Positions 7,608 to 16,160 of a stretch of DNA of 34,954 nucleotides are shown piece after piece; position 1 is the first letter of the stretch, and each line of letters begins with the position of its first letter. Both the position numbers and the translations under genes were made by a program. The stretch covers positions 1 to 34,954 of the forward strand of contig DAOUMS010000006.1 of the NCBI GenBank assembly GCA_034409565.1, read 5' to 3'. This DNA is from E44-bin89 sp034409565 (GTDB lineage: Bacteria > Chloroflexota > Dehalococcoidia > Dehalococcoidales > RBG-16-60-22). The notes under the pieces were generated by a model. The model had not been told where the DNA came from. It was given only the letters and a program-made list of their open reading frames with translations, and did not search any database.

Positions 7608-8861
7608 ATGGGTAAAACATTAGCCGAAAAGATACTGAGTGCCCGGTCGAGCAACAATGCCCGGGCCGGAGACATTGTTATTGCTACGGTGGATCTGGCA
7701 TTTATTCAGGATACCACCGGCCCACTCACGGTCAGGCAGTTCCGGGAAAGCGGCCTGAAAGGACTGGCCAGGCCGGAGAGGACGGCGGTATTTATTGACC
7801 ATGCTGTCCCCAGCCCGACATACACCATGTCGAACGACCATCTGATGCTGCGGCGCTTTGCCGGCGAGACCGGCGCCAAAATGTCTGACATCGGTGAAGG
7901 TGTCTGCCACCAGCTGGTAGCAGAATCTATGGCCCGACCCGGGGACGTCATTGTCGCCTCTGATTCCCACACGGTAACCGCGGGCGGACTGGGCGCTTTT
8001 GCTACCGGCATGGGCTCTTCTGATGTGGCGGTGGCCATGGGGCTGGGGAAGACCTGGTTCCGTGTCCCGGAGAGCATCCGCATTGTGGCCACAGGGCAAT
8101 TCCAGAAAGGGGTCTCGGCAAAAGACTTTATTCTGCACCTGATAGGGCAGATTGGTGCCGACGGCGCCACCTACAAGGCGCTTGAGTTTGGCGGTGATGG
8201 CATTAGCCGGATGTCGATGTCATCGCGATTCACCGTGGCCAACATGGCAGTAGAAGCGGGGGCGAAGGCTGGCATCTTCCCGTCTGATGATGTCACCAGG
8301 GATTACCTGCTGGCGCAGGGGCGGGGGGTGGACTATCAGCCGATTGGCCCCGACCCTGACGCTGTATATGAACAGACGGTTCAAATTGACCTTGGTGTTC
8401 TTGAGCCCACCGTGGCCCAGCCGCACACCGTGGACAATACGGCGCGGGCCCGGGAACTGAAGGGAATAAAAATCCAGCAGGTCTTCATCGGCACCTGCAC
8501 CAACGGGCGGCTGGACGACCTGGAAATGGCGGCGGGCATATTGAAAGGTAAAAAGCGCCATCCGGATACCAGATTAATAGTCGCTCCGGCCTCGCGGCCG
8601 GTGTTTCTGGAGTCGATGGCTAAAGGTTACCTTCCGACTCTGGTTGAAGCTGGGGCAACGGTGCTGCCTCCGGGCTGTGGGCCGTGTCTTGGTCTGCACC
8701 AAGGGGCACTGGGTGATGGGGAGGCCTGCCTCTCCACCTCAAACCGTAACTTCAAGGGCAGAATGGGCAACCCGAAGGCTTTTGTTTATCTGGGCAGCCC
8801 GGCCACGGCGGCGGCCACGGCTCTCACCGGTGAAATCACTGACCCCCGGGAGGTAATGTAG
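7608..8861 (+). CDS. Aconitase-family hydratase, large subunit (3-isopropylmalate/homoaconitate/aconitate dehydratase type)
   Basis: 417 residues, the length of the stand-alone LeuC/homoaconitase large subunit. I start at ATG 7608 (MGKTLAEKIL), which has AAGGAG at 7588-7593; the frame is open back to a TTG at 7566, but that has no ribosome site. The 4Fe-4S ligands are the Cys in GTCTNGR and two in PPGCGPCLG. Substrate loops include VASDSHTVTAGGLGAFATGMG. The family isomerises 2- or 3-hydroxy acids through an unsaturated intermediate. Directly followed by its small subunit and an isocitrate-dehydrogenase-like enzyme, so aconitase activity (citrate to isocitrate) is the likely role, as proposed for the equivalent Dehalococcoides cluster; leucine or lysine synthesis cannot be excluded. 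Confidence 0.9.
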   Translation: MGKTLAEKILSARSSNNARAGDIVIATVDLAFIQDTTGPLTVRQFRESGLKGLARPERTAVFIDHAVPSPTYTMSNDHLMLRRFAGETGAKMSDIGEGVCHQLVAESMARPGDVIVASDSHTVTAGGLGAFATGMGSSDVAVAMGLGKTWFRVPESIRIVATGQFQKGVSAKDFILHLIGQIGADGATYKALEFGGDGISRMSMSSRFTVANMAVEAGAKAGIFPSDDVTRDYLLAQGRGVDYQPIGPDPDAVYEQTVQIDLGVLEPTVAQPHTVDNTARARELKGIKIQQVFIGTCTNGRLDDLEMAAGILKGKKRHPDTRLIVAPASRPVFLESMAKGYLPTLVEAGATVLPPGCGPCLGLHQGALGDGEACLSTSNRNFKGRMGNPKAFVYLGSPATAAATALTGEITDPREVM

Positions 8862-9356
8862 GTGCTCAGAGGAAAGACTTTTAAGTTCGGTGACGGCATT
8901 TCCACCGACCATATTATTCCCGGCCGGTATGCGCACCTCAGGAGCAATCTGCCCGAGCTGGCCAAACATGTTCTGGAGGATGCTGACCCCACCTTCGTTT
9001 CCCGGGTCGGGGAGGGGGACTTTATCGTGGCGGGCAGCAATTTTGGCCTTGGCTCCAGCCGTGAGCACGCCCCGCTGGTCATCAAAATGGCCGGGGTCAG
9101 CGCCATACTGGTCAAGTCGGTGGCGCGCATCTTTTTCCGCAATGCCATCAACCTGGGTCTGCCGGTGCTCATCTGCGATACCGATGGCATCAATGATGGG
9201 GATGCGCTGGAAGTTGACCTTGCCGCGGGCACCGTCAGAGATGTTAGCAATGGGAAGCAGCTATCTTTTGGCAAAATTCCGCCGGTAATGCTCCGCATCC
9301 TCGATGAGGGCGGGCTTATTCCATATATTAAAAAGCACGGTGATTTCAAACTGTAA
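8862..9356 (+). CDS. Aconitase-family hydratase, small (swivel) subunit
   Basis: 164-residue swivel domain that pairs with the preceding large subunit. GSNFGLGSSREHAP and the MKxAGVxAI-type segment are typical of LeuD. The substrate-recognition loop reads HLRS (in GRYAHLRS). In this family YLRT-type loops, with Arg, go with homoaconitase/aconitase-like substrates, while isopropylmalate isomerases usually have YLV-type loops, so the Arg supports a tricarboxylate substrate. The GTG start touches the TAG of the large subunit, with GGGAGG upstream, so the two are translationally coupled. Confidence 0.88.
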   Translation: MLRGKTFKFGDGISTDHIIPGRYAHLRSNLPELAKHVLEDADPTFVSRVGEGDFIVAGSNFGLGSSREHAPLVIKMAGVSAILVKSVARIFFRNAINLGLPVLICDTDGINDGDALEVDLAAGTVRDVSNGKQLSFGKIPPVMLRILDEGGLIPYIKKHGDFKL

Positions 9357-9373
9357 ACGAGGGAGATAGTTTT

Positions 9374-10453
9374 ATGGTCTATGACGTTACTCTTATTCCG
9401 GGCGATGGCATCGGTCCGGAGGTCGTTGAGGCGACCAGGCGGGTTCTGGAAGCCACCGGCGTTGCTTTCCAGTGGGACGTGGCTGAAGCTGGTGCTGACG
9501 TTATCGATAAATATGGCACGCCTTTGCCTGATTCGGTGCTGGCGTCGGTGATAAAGAATAAGGTGGCCCTGAAAGGGCCAATAACTACGCCGGTTGGCTC
9601 AGGCTTCCGCAGTGTGAACGTTGCCCTGCGCAAAGCACTGGACCTTTACGCCTGCGTCCGCCCCTGCAAGACCTATCCCGGCGTGCCCTCTACTTATGAA
9701 AATGTTGACCTGGTGGTCATCAGGGAAAACACGGAAGACCTTTACGCTGGCATTGAGTTCGAGCGAGGTACCCCGGAGGCGTTAAAGCTGATTCAGCTCA
9801 CGGCGGAGGCAAAGCGGGGCATTGTCCGTGAAGACTCCGGCATCAGCCTGAAGGTCATTTCCGAAGCGGGCAGCCGGCGCATCGTCCGCTTTGCCTTTGA
9901 ATATGCGCGCGCTTACGGGAGAAAAAAGGTCACCGCTATCAGCAAGGCCAATATCCTGAAATTCTCTGACGGTCTGTTCCTCAGAGTTGCCCGGGAAGTG
10001 GCCAAAGAGTATCTAGGTATTGAATTTGAAGACCGACTGGTAGATAATATGACCATGCAGCTGGTGAAGAACCCGCGGCAGTTCGATGTCATCGTGGCAC
10101 CGAATCTGTACGGTGACATTCTGTCCGACCTGTGTGCCGGGCTGGTGGGGGGGCTGGGAGTTGCTCCCGGCGCCAATATCGGCGGCGAGATAGCCGTTTT
10201 TGAGCCGACACATGGCAGCGCGCCAAAGTATAGCGGGCGGAACAAGGTAAATCCAGTAGCGATGATGCTTTCCGGTGTTATGATGCTTCACCACCTGGGG
10301 GAGAAAAACGCGGCCGACAGGCTGGAAAAAGCCATCGCTGGTGTTATTGCCGAGGGTAAAAGCGTTACCTATGATATGATTCCTGAAGCAGCACTGGCGG
10401 TTGGCACTTCACAGGTTGCCGATGCGGTAATCGAAAAACTGGCGGCAAGCTGA
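9374..10453 (+). CDS. Isocitrate/isopropylmalate dehydrogenase family, likely isocitrate dehydrogenase
   Basis: 359-residue beta-decarboxylating dehydrogenase, short form. TPVGSGFRSVNVALRKALDL is the isocitrate-type substrate motif (S-x2-N-x3-R), and RENTEDLYAGIE and GDILSDLCAGLVGGLG are also present. It would convert isocitrate to 2-oxoglutarate. The coenzyme segment reads HGSAPKYSGRNKVNP. Lys-Tyr at this place and the following Val match the NADP-binding residues of E. coli and Thermus isocitrate dehydrogenases, whereas NAD enzymes usually have Asp-Ile, so NADP use is predicted. Shine-Dalgarno GAGGGAGA. It lies between the aconitase-type pair and fumarase. Confidence 0.88.
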   Translation: MVYDVTLIPGDGIGPEVVEATRRVLEATGVAFQWDVAEAGADVIDKYGTPLPDSVLASVIKNKVALKGPITTPVGSGFRSVNVALRKALDLYACVRPCKTYPGVPSTYENVDLVVIRENTEDLYAGIEFERGTPEALKLIQLTAEAKRGIVREDSGISLKVISEAGSRRIVRFAFEYARAYGRKKVTAISKANILKFSDGLFLRVAREVAKEYLGIEFEDRLVDNMTMQLVKNPRQFDVIVAPNLYGDILSDLCAGLVGGLGVAPGANIGGEIAVFEPTHGSAPKYSGRNKVNPVAMMLSGVMMLHHLGEKNAADRLEKAIAGVIAEGKSVTYDMIPEAALAVGTSQVADAVIEKLAAS

Positions 10454-10457
10454 GGGG

Positions 10458-11324
10458 GTGGTGCTGATAGCGGCGAAAATCAGGGAAATAAAGGCTAAAG
10501 ACGTTACCGAAACGGTTGCCCAGCTCTGCCAGCGCGCCAATTTTGAGCTTGATGAGGGTGTCCTGGCGGCGTTAAAGCACGCGCAGCAGACCGAAGAGTC
10601 GCCTCTGGGCAAGGAAATACTGCACCAGCTGGTGGAAAACGCCCGCGTGGCTGCGGCAAAAAGTCTGCCGCTGTGCCAGGACTGTGGCAGCGCCATTATT
10701 TTCCTTGAGGTGGGACAGGACGCGCACGTGGTCGGTGGTGGGCTTGAGGTGGTGGTGGCGGAAGGCGTCAGCCAGGGTTACACGCAGGGATACCTGCGTA
10801 AATCAATGGTCAGCCAGCCGTTTTCGGAGAGAAAAAACACCAAGGACAATACCCCCCCGATAATCCACACCGAAATCGTGCCCGGCGACCACATCAGGAT
10901 TGTCTGCCTGCCCAAAGGGGCCGGGTCCGAGAATATGAGCCGGTTGGCCATGCTGCGGCCGGGCGATGGCCGGGAGGGTATCATTGACTTTGTTGTCAGG
11001 GCAGTGGATGAGGCCGGGGCCAGTCCCTGCCCGCCGTTGCTTATTGGCCTGGGTATTGGGGCTACCTCGGAGGGGGCCATGCTGCTGGCCAAGAGAGCGC
11101 TGTTGCGCCCCATCGGTCAGCCGAATCCCGAGCCGGAAATTGCGGCGCTGGAGAAAGAATTATTGACCCGCATCAACGACTTGGGCATCGGACCCATGGG
11201 GGTGGGTGGCATTACCACGGCGCTGGCGGTGCACGCGGAAGCCAGGCCGACACACATTGCCTGCCTCCCGGTAGCTATCAGTTTCCAGTGTCATTGCTCG
11301 CGGTACAAGGAGGCCAGATTATAG
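10458..11324 (+). CDS. Fumarate hydratase class I, alpha subunit (TtdA family)
   Basis: 288-residue N-terminal half of a two-subunit 4Fe-4S fumarase or tartrate dehydratase. Likely cluster ligands are the Cys in LCQDCG (most family members have CQDTG), the Cys of PCPPLLIGLGIG, and the Cys of FQCHCS near the C terminus. Two GTG codons are possible starts (10458 and 10461); the GAGGGGG just upstream fits the second slightly better. Interconverts fumarate and malate; tartrate is less likely given the neighbours. Only 4 bp from isocitrate dehydrogenase and 1 bp from the beta subunit. Confidence 0.92.
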   Translation: MVLIAAKIREIKAKDVTETVAQLCQRANFELDEGVLAALKHAQQTEESPLGKEILHQLVENARVAAAKSLPLCQDCGSAIIFLEVGQDAHVVGGGLEVVVAEGVSQGYTQGYLRKSMVSQPFSERKNTKDNTPPIIHTEIVPGDHIRIVCLPKGAGSENMSRLAMLRPGDGREGIIDFVVRAVDEAGASPCPPLLIGLGIGATSEGAMLLAKRALLRPIGQPNPEPEIAALEKELLTRINDLGIGPMGVGGITTALAVHAEARPTHIACLPVAISFQCHCSRYKEARL

Positions 11325-11325
11325 T

Positions 11326-11886
11326 ATGGAAGCGGTGCATGTCACCACGCCTCTTGACCGAAAAACGATTAAGGAACTGACCGCGGGCACGCCCGTGCTG
11401 ATTTCCGGGACCATCTACACCGCACGCGATGCCGCCCACAAACGGCTCGTCGAGGCGTTAAAAAAGCGGGAAGAGCTGCCGTTTACCTTGAGGGGGCAGA
11501 CCATATACTATACCGGACCTTCGCCAGCGAGGCCAGGCCGCTCCATTGGTTCCGTGGGCCCCACCACCAGCGGCCGCATGGACATCTATACACCGCGTCT
11601 GCTGGCCGCCGGTGTGAAGGCGATGATTGGGAAGGGAAACCGTTCTCCTGAAGTCAGGCAAGCGATGCAGAAATACAAGGCAGTTTACCTGATAGCCACC
11701 GGCGGGGCCGGTGCCCTGCTGGCCCAGTCAGTCAAGAAGGCGGCGGTTGTGGCCTATGAAGACCTGGGGCCGGAGGCGGTCAGGATGTTAACGGTGGATA
11801 ATTTCCCGGCCATTGTCGCCAATGACATTTATGGGAATGACCTGTTCGAGCAGGGTAAAGCCAAATACCGGAAGGAGAAAAGTTAG
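11326..11886 (+). CDS. Fumarate hydratase class I, beta subunit (TtdB family)
   Basis: 186-residue partner of the alpha subunit. Family motifs: TARDAAHKRL, IYYTGPSPARPG, GSVGPTTSGRMDIYTP and IGKGNRS. It completes the fumarase active site. AAGGAGG at 11307-11313 lies inside the end of the alpha-subunit gene. The separate alpha and beta genes match the archaeal and anaerobic bacterial arrangement rather than the fused E. coli FumA. Confidence 0.93.
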   Translation: MEAVHVTTPLDRKTIKELTAGTPVLISGTIYTARDAAHKRLVEALKKREELPFTLRGQTIYYTGPSPARPGRSIGSVGPTTSGRMDIYTPRLLAAGVKAMIGKGNRSPEVRQAMQKYKAVYLIATGGAGALLAQSVKKAAVVAYEDLGPEAVRMLTVDNFPAIVANDIYGNDLFEQGKAKYRKEKS

Positions 11887-11889
11887 CCC

Positions 11890-12231
11890 ATGGATTGCAT
11901 TTTCTGCCGCATTGTGGCCGGTGAGCTGCCCGGCGATGTGCTGTACCAGGATGATGAGGTGATGGCCTTCCGTGATATCAACCCTCTGGCACCGACCCAC
12001 TTGCTGATAATACCAAAGCGGCATATCAATTCTCTGGCCGATTTGAAGGACGACGAGACGCAGATTATCGGGCACATGGCCGGCGTGGCCAATAAGCTCG
12101 CCAGGCAGGAAGGTGTGGCCGAGAAGGGCTACCGGCTTGTTGTCAGCAGTGGTGGGGATGGCGGGCAGGTGGTTCCCCACCTCCACATGCACCTTCTCGG
12201 CGGGAGAAGGCTATCGGACAAACTCTGCTAG
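11890..12231 (+). CDS. HIT-family nucleotide-binding hydrolase
   Basis: 113-residue histidine-triad protein of the HINT/PKCI branch. The catalytic triad is in VVPHLHMHLLGG, and the N-terminal CIFC pair probably joins a zinc site. Members hydrolyse AMP-linked phosphoramidates or dinucleotides. It starts 3 bp after the fumarase beta gene, so it is probably on the same transcript, though a metabolic connection is not evident. Its TAG overlaps the stop codon of the convergent Nudix gene at the palindrome CTAG. Confidence 0.92.
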   Translation: MDCIFCRIVAGELPGDVLYQDDEVMAFRDINPLAPTHLLIIPKRHINSLADLKDDETQIIGHMAGVANKLARQEGVAEKGYRLVVSSGGDGGQVVPHLHMHLLGGRRLSDKLC

Positions 12232-12770
12232 CCAGTCTCTTTCTTTCCTTTGCGGTATTCCAGGTAGGCAAATAACCCGGCGATGCTCTTGGCATCGCAG
12301 ATGCGCCCGGAAGCTATCAGGTCGGGTATTTCCTCGATTGGCACCCGGACGACGTTGATTTCCTCGGTATCTTCGGCAATTAACTGGCTCGGCACCAGTT
12401 CCGTGGCCAGGTAGAGGTAGAGATATTCGCTGCAGTAGCCCGGTGCTGAATAGAACCCCCCCAGCCTGTGTACGCTCCGGGGCATGTAGCCGATTTCTTC
12501 CCGCAGCTCGCGGCTGACTGCCTCTTCCGGGCCTTCACCGGCGTCAATGCCGCCGGCCGGTATCTCCAGCAGCTCCTTCTCCACCGGCTTGCGGAACTGC
12601 TTCACCAGCAGCACATTGTCGTTCTCATCAATGACGACGACAGCGATGCAGTCGCTGTGTTCCACGATTTCCCGGGTGGTCTGCCGCCCGTTGCCCAGCC
12701 GGACGGAATCCATCCTGAGCTTCACCGCTCTGCCCTCATAAATCAGCTGGCTGGAAAGCGTCTCTTCCAA
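12228..12770 (-). CDS. Nudix hydrolase, ADP-ribose pyrophosphatase type
   Basis: 180 residues with a full Nudix box: GGIDAGEGPEEAVSRELREE followed by IGY, fitting G-x5-E-x7-REUxEExGU. The N-terminal part and YSAPGYCSEYLYLYLA downstream are typical of ADP-ribose or nucleotide-sugar pyrophosphatases. Probably cleaves ADP-ribose to AMP and ribose 5-phosphate. TTG start. It lies downstream of nadK and the acetyltransferase on the same strand. Confidence 0.9.
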   Translation of the reverse strand: MEETLSSQLIYEGRAVKLRMDSVRLGNGRQTTREIVEHSDCIAVVVIDENDNVLLVKQFRKPVEKELLEIPAGGIDAGEGPEEAVSRELREEIGYMPRSVHRLGGFYSAPGYCSEYLYLYLATELVPSQLIAEDTEEINVVRVPIEEIPDLIASGRICDAKSIAGLFAYLEYRKGKKETG

Positions 12771-12788
12771 TAACCTGGAACCTTTCGT

Positions 12789-13244
12789 TTAAAAATGGCG
12801 GATAAGGGCTACCTCGCCGCAGTCGGGGAATTTGGGGCAGCGGAAGCACTCCGTCCAGACCTTGCGCGGTAGCTCCATCTTATCAATCTCAATCAGACCG
12901 AATCTCGTAAAGAAAGCGGGCTGATAGGTCAGGCAAAAAATGGTGGGGATGCCCAGCGCTCTTGCTTCCTGCAGGCAGGCTTCCACGAGCGTGGTGCCCA
13001 GGCCCTGCTTCTGGTGCTCCGTGATCACGGCAACGGACTTAATTTCCGCCAGGTCTGACCATATGATGTGCAGCGCGGCGCAGGCCAGCACACGCTTGCC
13101 CTGGCGGTAAACGAAATAGTCGCGAGTGTTTTCGTAAATCTCACTCAAAGAGCGGGGCAGCATTTCGTCTCTATCGGCGAAGTGATTGATAAGTTTGTGG
13201 ATTTGAGGCACATCCTGTATTTTAGCTTTTTCTATCTTGCTCAA
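12789..13244 (-). CDS. argA: GNAT acetyltransferase, short N-acetylglutamate synthase type
   Basis: 151-residue GNAT protein. Acetyl-CoA loop is EHQKQGLGTTLV. The C-terminal segment LPRKVWTECFRCPKFPDCGE, with three Cys, is characteristic of short single-domain N-acetylglutamate synthases as in Mycobacterium. It would acetylate glutamate in the first step of arginine synthesis. TTG start one base after the nadK stop codon. No other arginine gene is in the window, so the gene symbol is an inference from family. Confidence 0.75.
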   Translation of the reverse strand: MSKIEKAKIQDVPQIHKLINHFADRDEMLPRSLSEIYENTRDYFVYRQGKRVLACAALHIIWSDLAEIKSVAVITEHQKQGLGTTLVEACLQEARALGIPTIFCLTYQPAFFTRFGLIEIDKMELPRKVWTECFRCPKFPDCGEVALIRHF

Positions 13245-13245
13245 T

Positions 13246-14076
13246 TTACCGTTTCCCCTTCAGTTTTTGCTCCAGTGAGCGATAAAAGGCGTCTTCGGGG
13301 TGAATCCGCAGGAACCGTGTCCGGTGCGGGCTTTGTTTTACCATGATTACCGCTTTATCGGGAAGGGACATATTGATATGCCCGTCAATACTGAACGTTG
13401 CCTGGTGTGTTGCCGTGATGTTTAATTGTACCACTGTTCCCACCGGCAATACGAGTGCGTAGGCTGGACTGATGTGGGGCATGATGGGTACCAGCAGCAG
13501 GTCTTTTGAATGCGGGTACAGTATTGGCCCCCCGGCCGCCAGGGAGTAGCCGGTGCTGCCCGTGGCCGTCGCCACGATGACCCCGTCCGCTTTATAGTCG
13601 GCGAGGTGCGTTCCGTCGATGCTGGCGGCCACGCGAACCAGGCGGGCGATGGCGCCCCTCGCCACCACGACATCATTCAGGGCATGATGGGTGCTTTTCT
13701 CTTTACCCTCAGTCGAAAGCTCAGCTTGAAGCATGGCCCTTTCGTCCATCCAGCCTTCCCCGGAGAGCAGGGCGGGCAGCTTGTCTATAGCCTCATCAGC
13801 GCTGAGTTCGGTCATGAACCCCAGTTTACCGAGATTGATGCCGATTATCGGAATCATTCGCGGGACCACCGCCTGTGCCGAGCGCAGAATGGTACCGTCC
13901 CCACCAACGCTTATAATCAACTCGGCATCGTCAAGCTGTGCCTGAGCGGTGTCAACTTCCCAGGCAGAGCAGAGCCAGGCATTGATACCCCGCGAGGTGA
14001 GGAAGTCATGCAACTGCTTCGCCTTGGTCTGGGCGGCTTCAATTAAAGGGTGGTAGAAAATACCAACGTTTTTCAC
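13246..14076 (-). CDS. nadK: NAD kinase
   Basis: 276 residues. Phosphorylates NAD to NADP. GGDGT at 58-62, NLGKLGFMTEL, ALNDVVVARG and the substrate loop TATGSTGYSLAAGGP are the family hallmarks. GTG start with AGGG upstream. First gene of the minus-strand nadK-argA-Nudix series, divergent from nusB. Confidence 0.96.
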   Translation of the reverse strand: MKNVGIFYHPLIEAAQTKAKQLHDFLTSRGINAWLCSAWEVDTAQAQLDDAELIISVGGDGTILRSAQAVVPRMIPIIGINLGKLGFMTELSADEAIDKLPALLSGEGWMDERAMLQAELSTEGKEKSTHHALNDVVVARGAIARLVRVAASIDGTHLADYKADGVIVATATGSTGYSLAAGGPILYPHSKDLLLVPIMPHISPAYALVLPVGTVVQLNITATHQATFSIDGHINMSLPDKAVIMVKQSPHRTRFLRIHPEDAFYRSLEQKLKGKR

Positions 14077-14132
14077 TGATGTGCCCTGTCATGCTGGTTA
14101 AAACTATTGATTCTTGTGAAGGAAACAAGGGA

Positions 14133-14162
14133 AGTGTAGCAAGTATTGGCTTCAGGTGTCAA
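14133..14162 (-). promoter_or_regulatory. nadK promoter
   Basis: Minus-strand perfect TTGACA (14157-14162), 18-nt spacer, then TACACT (14133-14138). It predicts a leader of about 50 nt before nadK. It sits back to back with the nusB -10 element. Confidence 0.5.
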
Positions 14163-14188
14163 GGTAGAGAATGTCCGGGGGTACGTGC

Positions 14189-14194
14189 TATAAT
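14189..14194 (+). promoter_or_regulatory. nusB -10 element
   Basis: Perfect TATAAT preceded by TGC (extended -10). No clear -35 box. Leader of about 20 nt containing AGGAG before the nusB ATG. Confidence 0.55.
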
Positions 14195-14219
14195 ATTTGC
14201 TTAAGTTCAGGAGCAAGCA

Positions 14220-14630
14220 ATGACCGGGCAAAGACGGAAAGCAAGAGCCATTGCCCTTCAGGCGCTTTACGAAATCGATACCACAAGGCATGACGCGGCC
14301 GAGGTATTGGGCCGATTTCTGGCTGAGGAAGGCCTGTCCGAGGATAATAATGCCTTTGTTCGCCAGCTGGTGAATCAGGTAACGCAGCACCGGCAAGAGA
14401 TTGACCAGAGCATTAAGCGGTTCGCTCCGTCATGGCCCGTAGAACAGCTCTCGGCCATTGACCGGAACATTCTCCGACTTGCAATCTCTGAAATTTTATT
14501 TGATAATAGAGTAACAGTTAAAGTAGCTATTAATGAAGCCGTTGAACTGGCTAAAAAGTTCGGTGGCGAAAGTTCATCAAGGTTTGTCAATGGCGTACTG
14601 GGTTCAGTCAGTGCGCTGGCCAAAAGATGA
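14220..14630 (+). CDS. nusB: Transcription antitermination factor NusB
   Basis: 136 residues, the normal NusB length. RRKARAIALQALYEID at the N terminus, DRNILRLAISEILFD in the middle and VAINEAVELAKKFGGESSSR near the end are diagnostic. Acts with NusE and boxA RNA in rRNA antitermination. AGGAG precedes the ATG. Followed 25 bp later by the acyl carrier protein gene. Confidence 0.96.
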   Translation: MTGQRRKARAIALQALYEIDTTRHDAAEVLGRFLAEEGLSEDNNAFVRQLVNQVTQHRQEIDQSIKRFAPSWPVEQLSAIDRNILRLAISEILFDNRVTVKVAINEAVELAKKFGGESSSRFVNGVLGSVSALAKR

Positions 14631-14655
14631 TAGGTTTCCGGAAAGGGGGTAAAAC

Positions 14656-14916
14656 GTGGCGACAATTTACGAGCGAGTAAAACCCTTAGTTGTGGAACAA
14701 CTTGGTGTCGAAGAGGCAGATGTAAAACCTGCAGCGAGTTTTGTGGAAGACCTGGGAGCCGATTCTCTGGATCTGGTAGAACTGGTAATGTCACTGGAAG
14801 AGGAGTTCAGCACCCCGACCAAGAAGATTGAGATACCGGATGAGGATGCAGAAAAGATAGTCACCATTCAGGATGCGGTTGATTACCTGAAGGACCTGGG
14901 AGTAGAGGACAGTTAA
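14656..14916 (+). CDS. acpP: Acyl carrier protein
   Basis: 86 residues. Phosphopantetheine attachment site is Ser37 in LGADSLDLVELVM. Acidic helix II (LEEEF) and the ending DAVDYLKDLG are typical. GTG start with AAAGGGGG 8 nt upstream. Carries acyl chains in fatty-acid synthesis; no fab genes are adjacent. Followed by a clear terminator. Confidence 0.96.
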   Translation: MATIYERVKPLVVEQLGVEEADVKPAASFVEDLGADSLDLVELVMSLEEEFSTPTKKIEIPDEDAEKIVTIQDAVDYLKDLGVEDS

Positions 14917-14942
14917 GCCCTGATTCATCGTAGAATATAATC

Positions 14943-14971
14943 AGCTCGGCGCGAATCCGTGCCGAGCTTTT
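14943..14971 (+). terminator. Intrinsic terminator after acpP
   Basis: Perfect 8-bp stem AGCTCGGC / GCCGAGCT with a 10-nt loop, ending in TTTT. It closes the nusB-acpP unit. Confidence 0.8.
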
Positions 14972-15061
14972 GACCATATCTGGGCACATGAACCAATATT
15001 GGTGGTAGCGGCGTGCCGAAAACGGACTCATCACCGTGGTGCGGATGGATAGTCCCCCCTC

Positions 15062-15090
15062 TTGACAGGCAATAAACAGGCTCGCATAAT
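15062..15090 (+). promoter_or_regulatory. Promoter of the KDG kinase-aldolase pair
   Basis: TTGACA (15062-15067), 17-nt spacer, CATAAT (15085-15090): one of the best sigma-70-type promoters in the window. It predicts a leader of about 70 nt before the GTG at 15168. Confidence 0.7.
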
Positions 15091-15167
15091 TAGGCGGAAG
15101 TTTATTGGCATCCGTAAGGGGTATTGAACAGTAGTAACTTGAGCCCCAAATGTTGGAGGAGAAACCG

Positions 15168-16130
15168 GTGCCTGATTTTCTAGACGCTGTTACCATGGGC
15201 GAATCAATGATTGCCTTTGAAGCGCAGGATTTTGGTCCCCTGCGCGAGGCAAAATTTTTCCAGAAGTGGGTGGGTGGTGCCGAGGATAACTTTGCCATTG
15301 GTCTGGCTCGCCTTGGTTTTAAGTGTGGCTGGTTTTCTCGATTAGGCGATGATGAATTCGGGAAAGAAGTCTTCCGGACGATTAGAGGTGAAGGCATAGA
15401 TGTCTCCAGGGTCATATTTGATCCCGAGGCGCAAACGGGAGTTTTCTTTGTTGAAAGACAGACCCATGGTGATTTCAGATGTTACTTCTATCGCCAGGCA
15501 TCTGCGGCCAGCCGTATAGCACCGGCGGACATTGACCCGGACTATATTAAGCGGGCTAAAATCGTCTACCTTACCGGCATCACTCCGGTATTAAGTGAGT
15601 CAGCCCGTCAGGCAACAGGCAGGATGTTCCAGGTGGCCATTGAAAATAGTCAAACTATCGTCTTTGACCCTAATTTGCGTTTGAAATTATGTGACATTGC
15701 CACCGCTCGTGCCATTCTCATCCCCTTGATGCAGAAAAGCGCCTATGTTTTGCCCGGGGAGGCTGAATTAAAGCTGTTAATGGACTGTCAGGAGCTACCG
15801 GCAGCCATATATAAGGCCCATTCACTGGGGATAAAAAATCTCGTGGTCAAGGCGGGAGCGGAAGGCGCGGTTTTGGCCTGTGGTGATGAAAAATCAACCA
15901 GTGTGGCTGGTTTTGCACTGAAGGATCCGGTTAGCAGCATGGGGGCAGGGGACTGTTTTGCCGCCGGGTTCGTCGCTGGTTTGTTAAAGGAGCAACCCCT
16001 GGCACAATGCGCGCGCTGGGGGAACGCTTTGGGTGCCTTTTGCCTGATGGCTTCCGGGCCCTACCAGGCTTTACCCAGTTTCCCGGAGCTGCAGGCATTT
16101 CTGGCCGGTGAGACCGGCATCTCCCGCTAG
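15168..16130 (+). CDS. PfkB-family sugar kinase, 2-keto-3-deoxygluconate kinase type
   Basis: 320-residue ribokinase-fold kinase. I use GTG 15168 because GGAGGAG (15155-15161) lies 6 nt before it; the ATG at 15150 lies upstream of this ribosome site. The substrate region GGAEDNFAIGLARLG, YRQASAASRIAP, LTGITPVLS and FDPNLRLKL resemble KDG kinases, and the ATP/catalytic motif is SSMGAGDCFAAGFVAGLL (catalytic Asp in GAGD). It would make 2-keto-3-deoxy-6-phosphogluconate. The adjacent KDG-aldolase-like gene, 30 bp downstream, supports this. Other PfkB substrates, such as other deoxy-keto sugar acids, are possible. Confidence 0.82.
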   Translation: MPDFLDAVTMGESMIAFEAQDFGPLREAKFFQKWVGGAEDNFAIGLARLGFKCGWFSRLGDDEFGKEVFRTIRGEGIDVSRVIFDPEAQTGVFFVERQTHGDFRCYFYRQASAASRIAPADIDPDYIKRAKIVYLTGITPVLSESARQATGRMFQVAIENSQTIVFDPNLRLKLCDIATARAILIPLMQKSAYVLPGEAELKLLMDCQELPAAIYKAHSLGIKNLVVKAGAEGAVLACGDEKSTSVAGFALKDPVSSMGAGDCFAAGFVAGLLKEQPLAQCARWGNALGAFCLMASGPYQALPSFPELQAFLAGETGISR

Positions 16131-16160
16131 TAGTCAGCAAGAGACCGAGGAGGGCTAGAT

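Noticed and set aside
12228..14076. Plus-strand frames across the Nudix, acetyltransferase and NAD kinase genes
   Set aside because: All are antisense to genes with complete family motifs.
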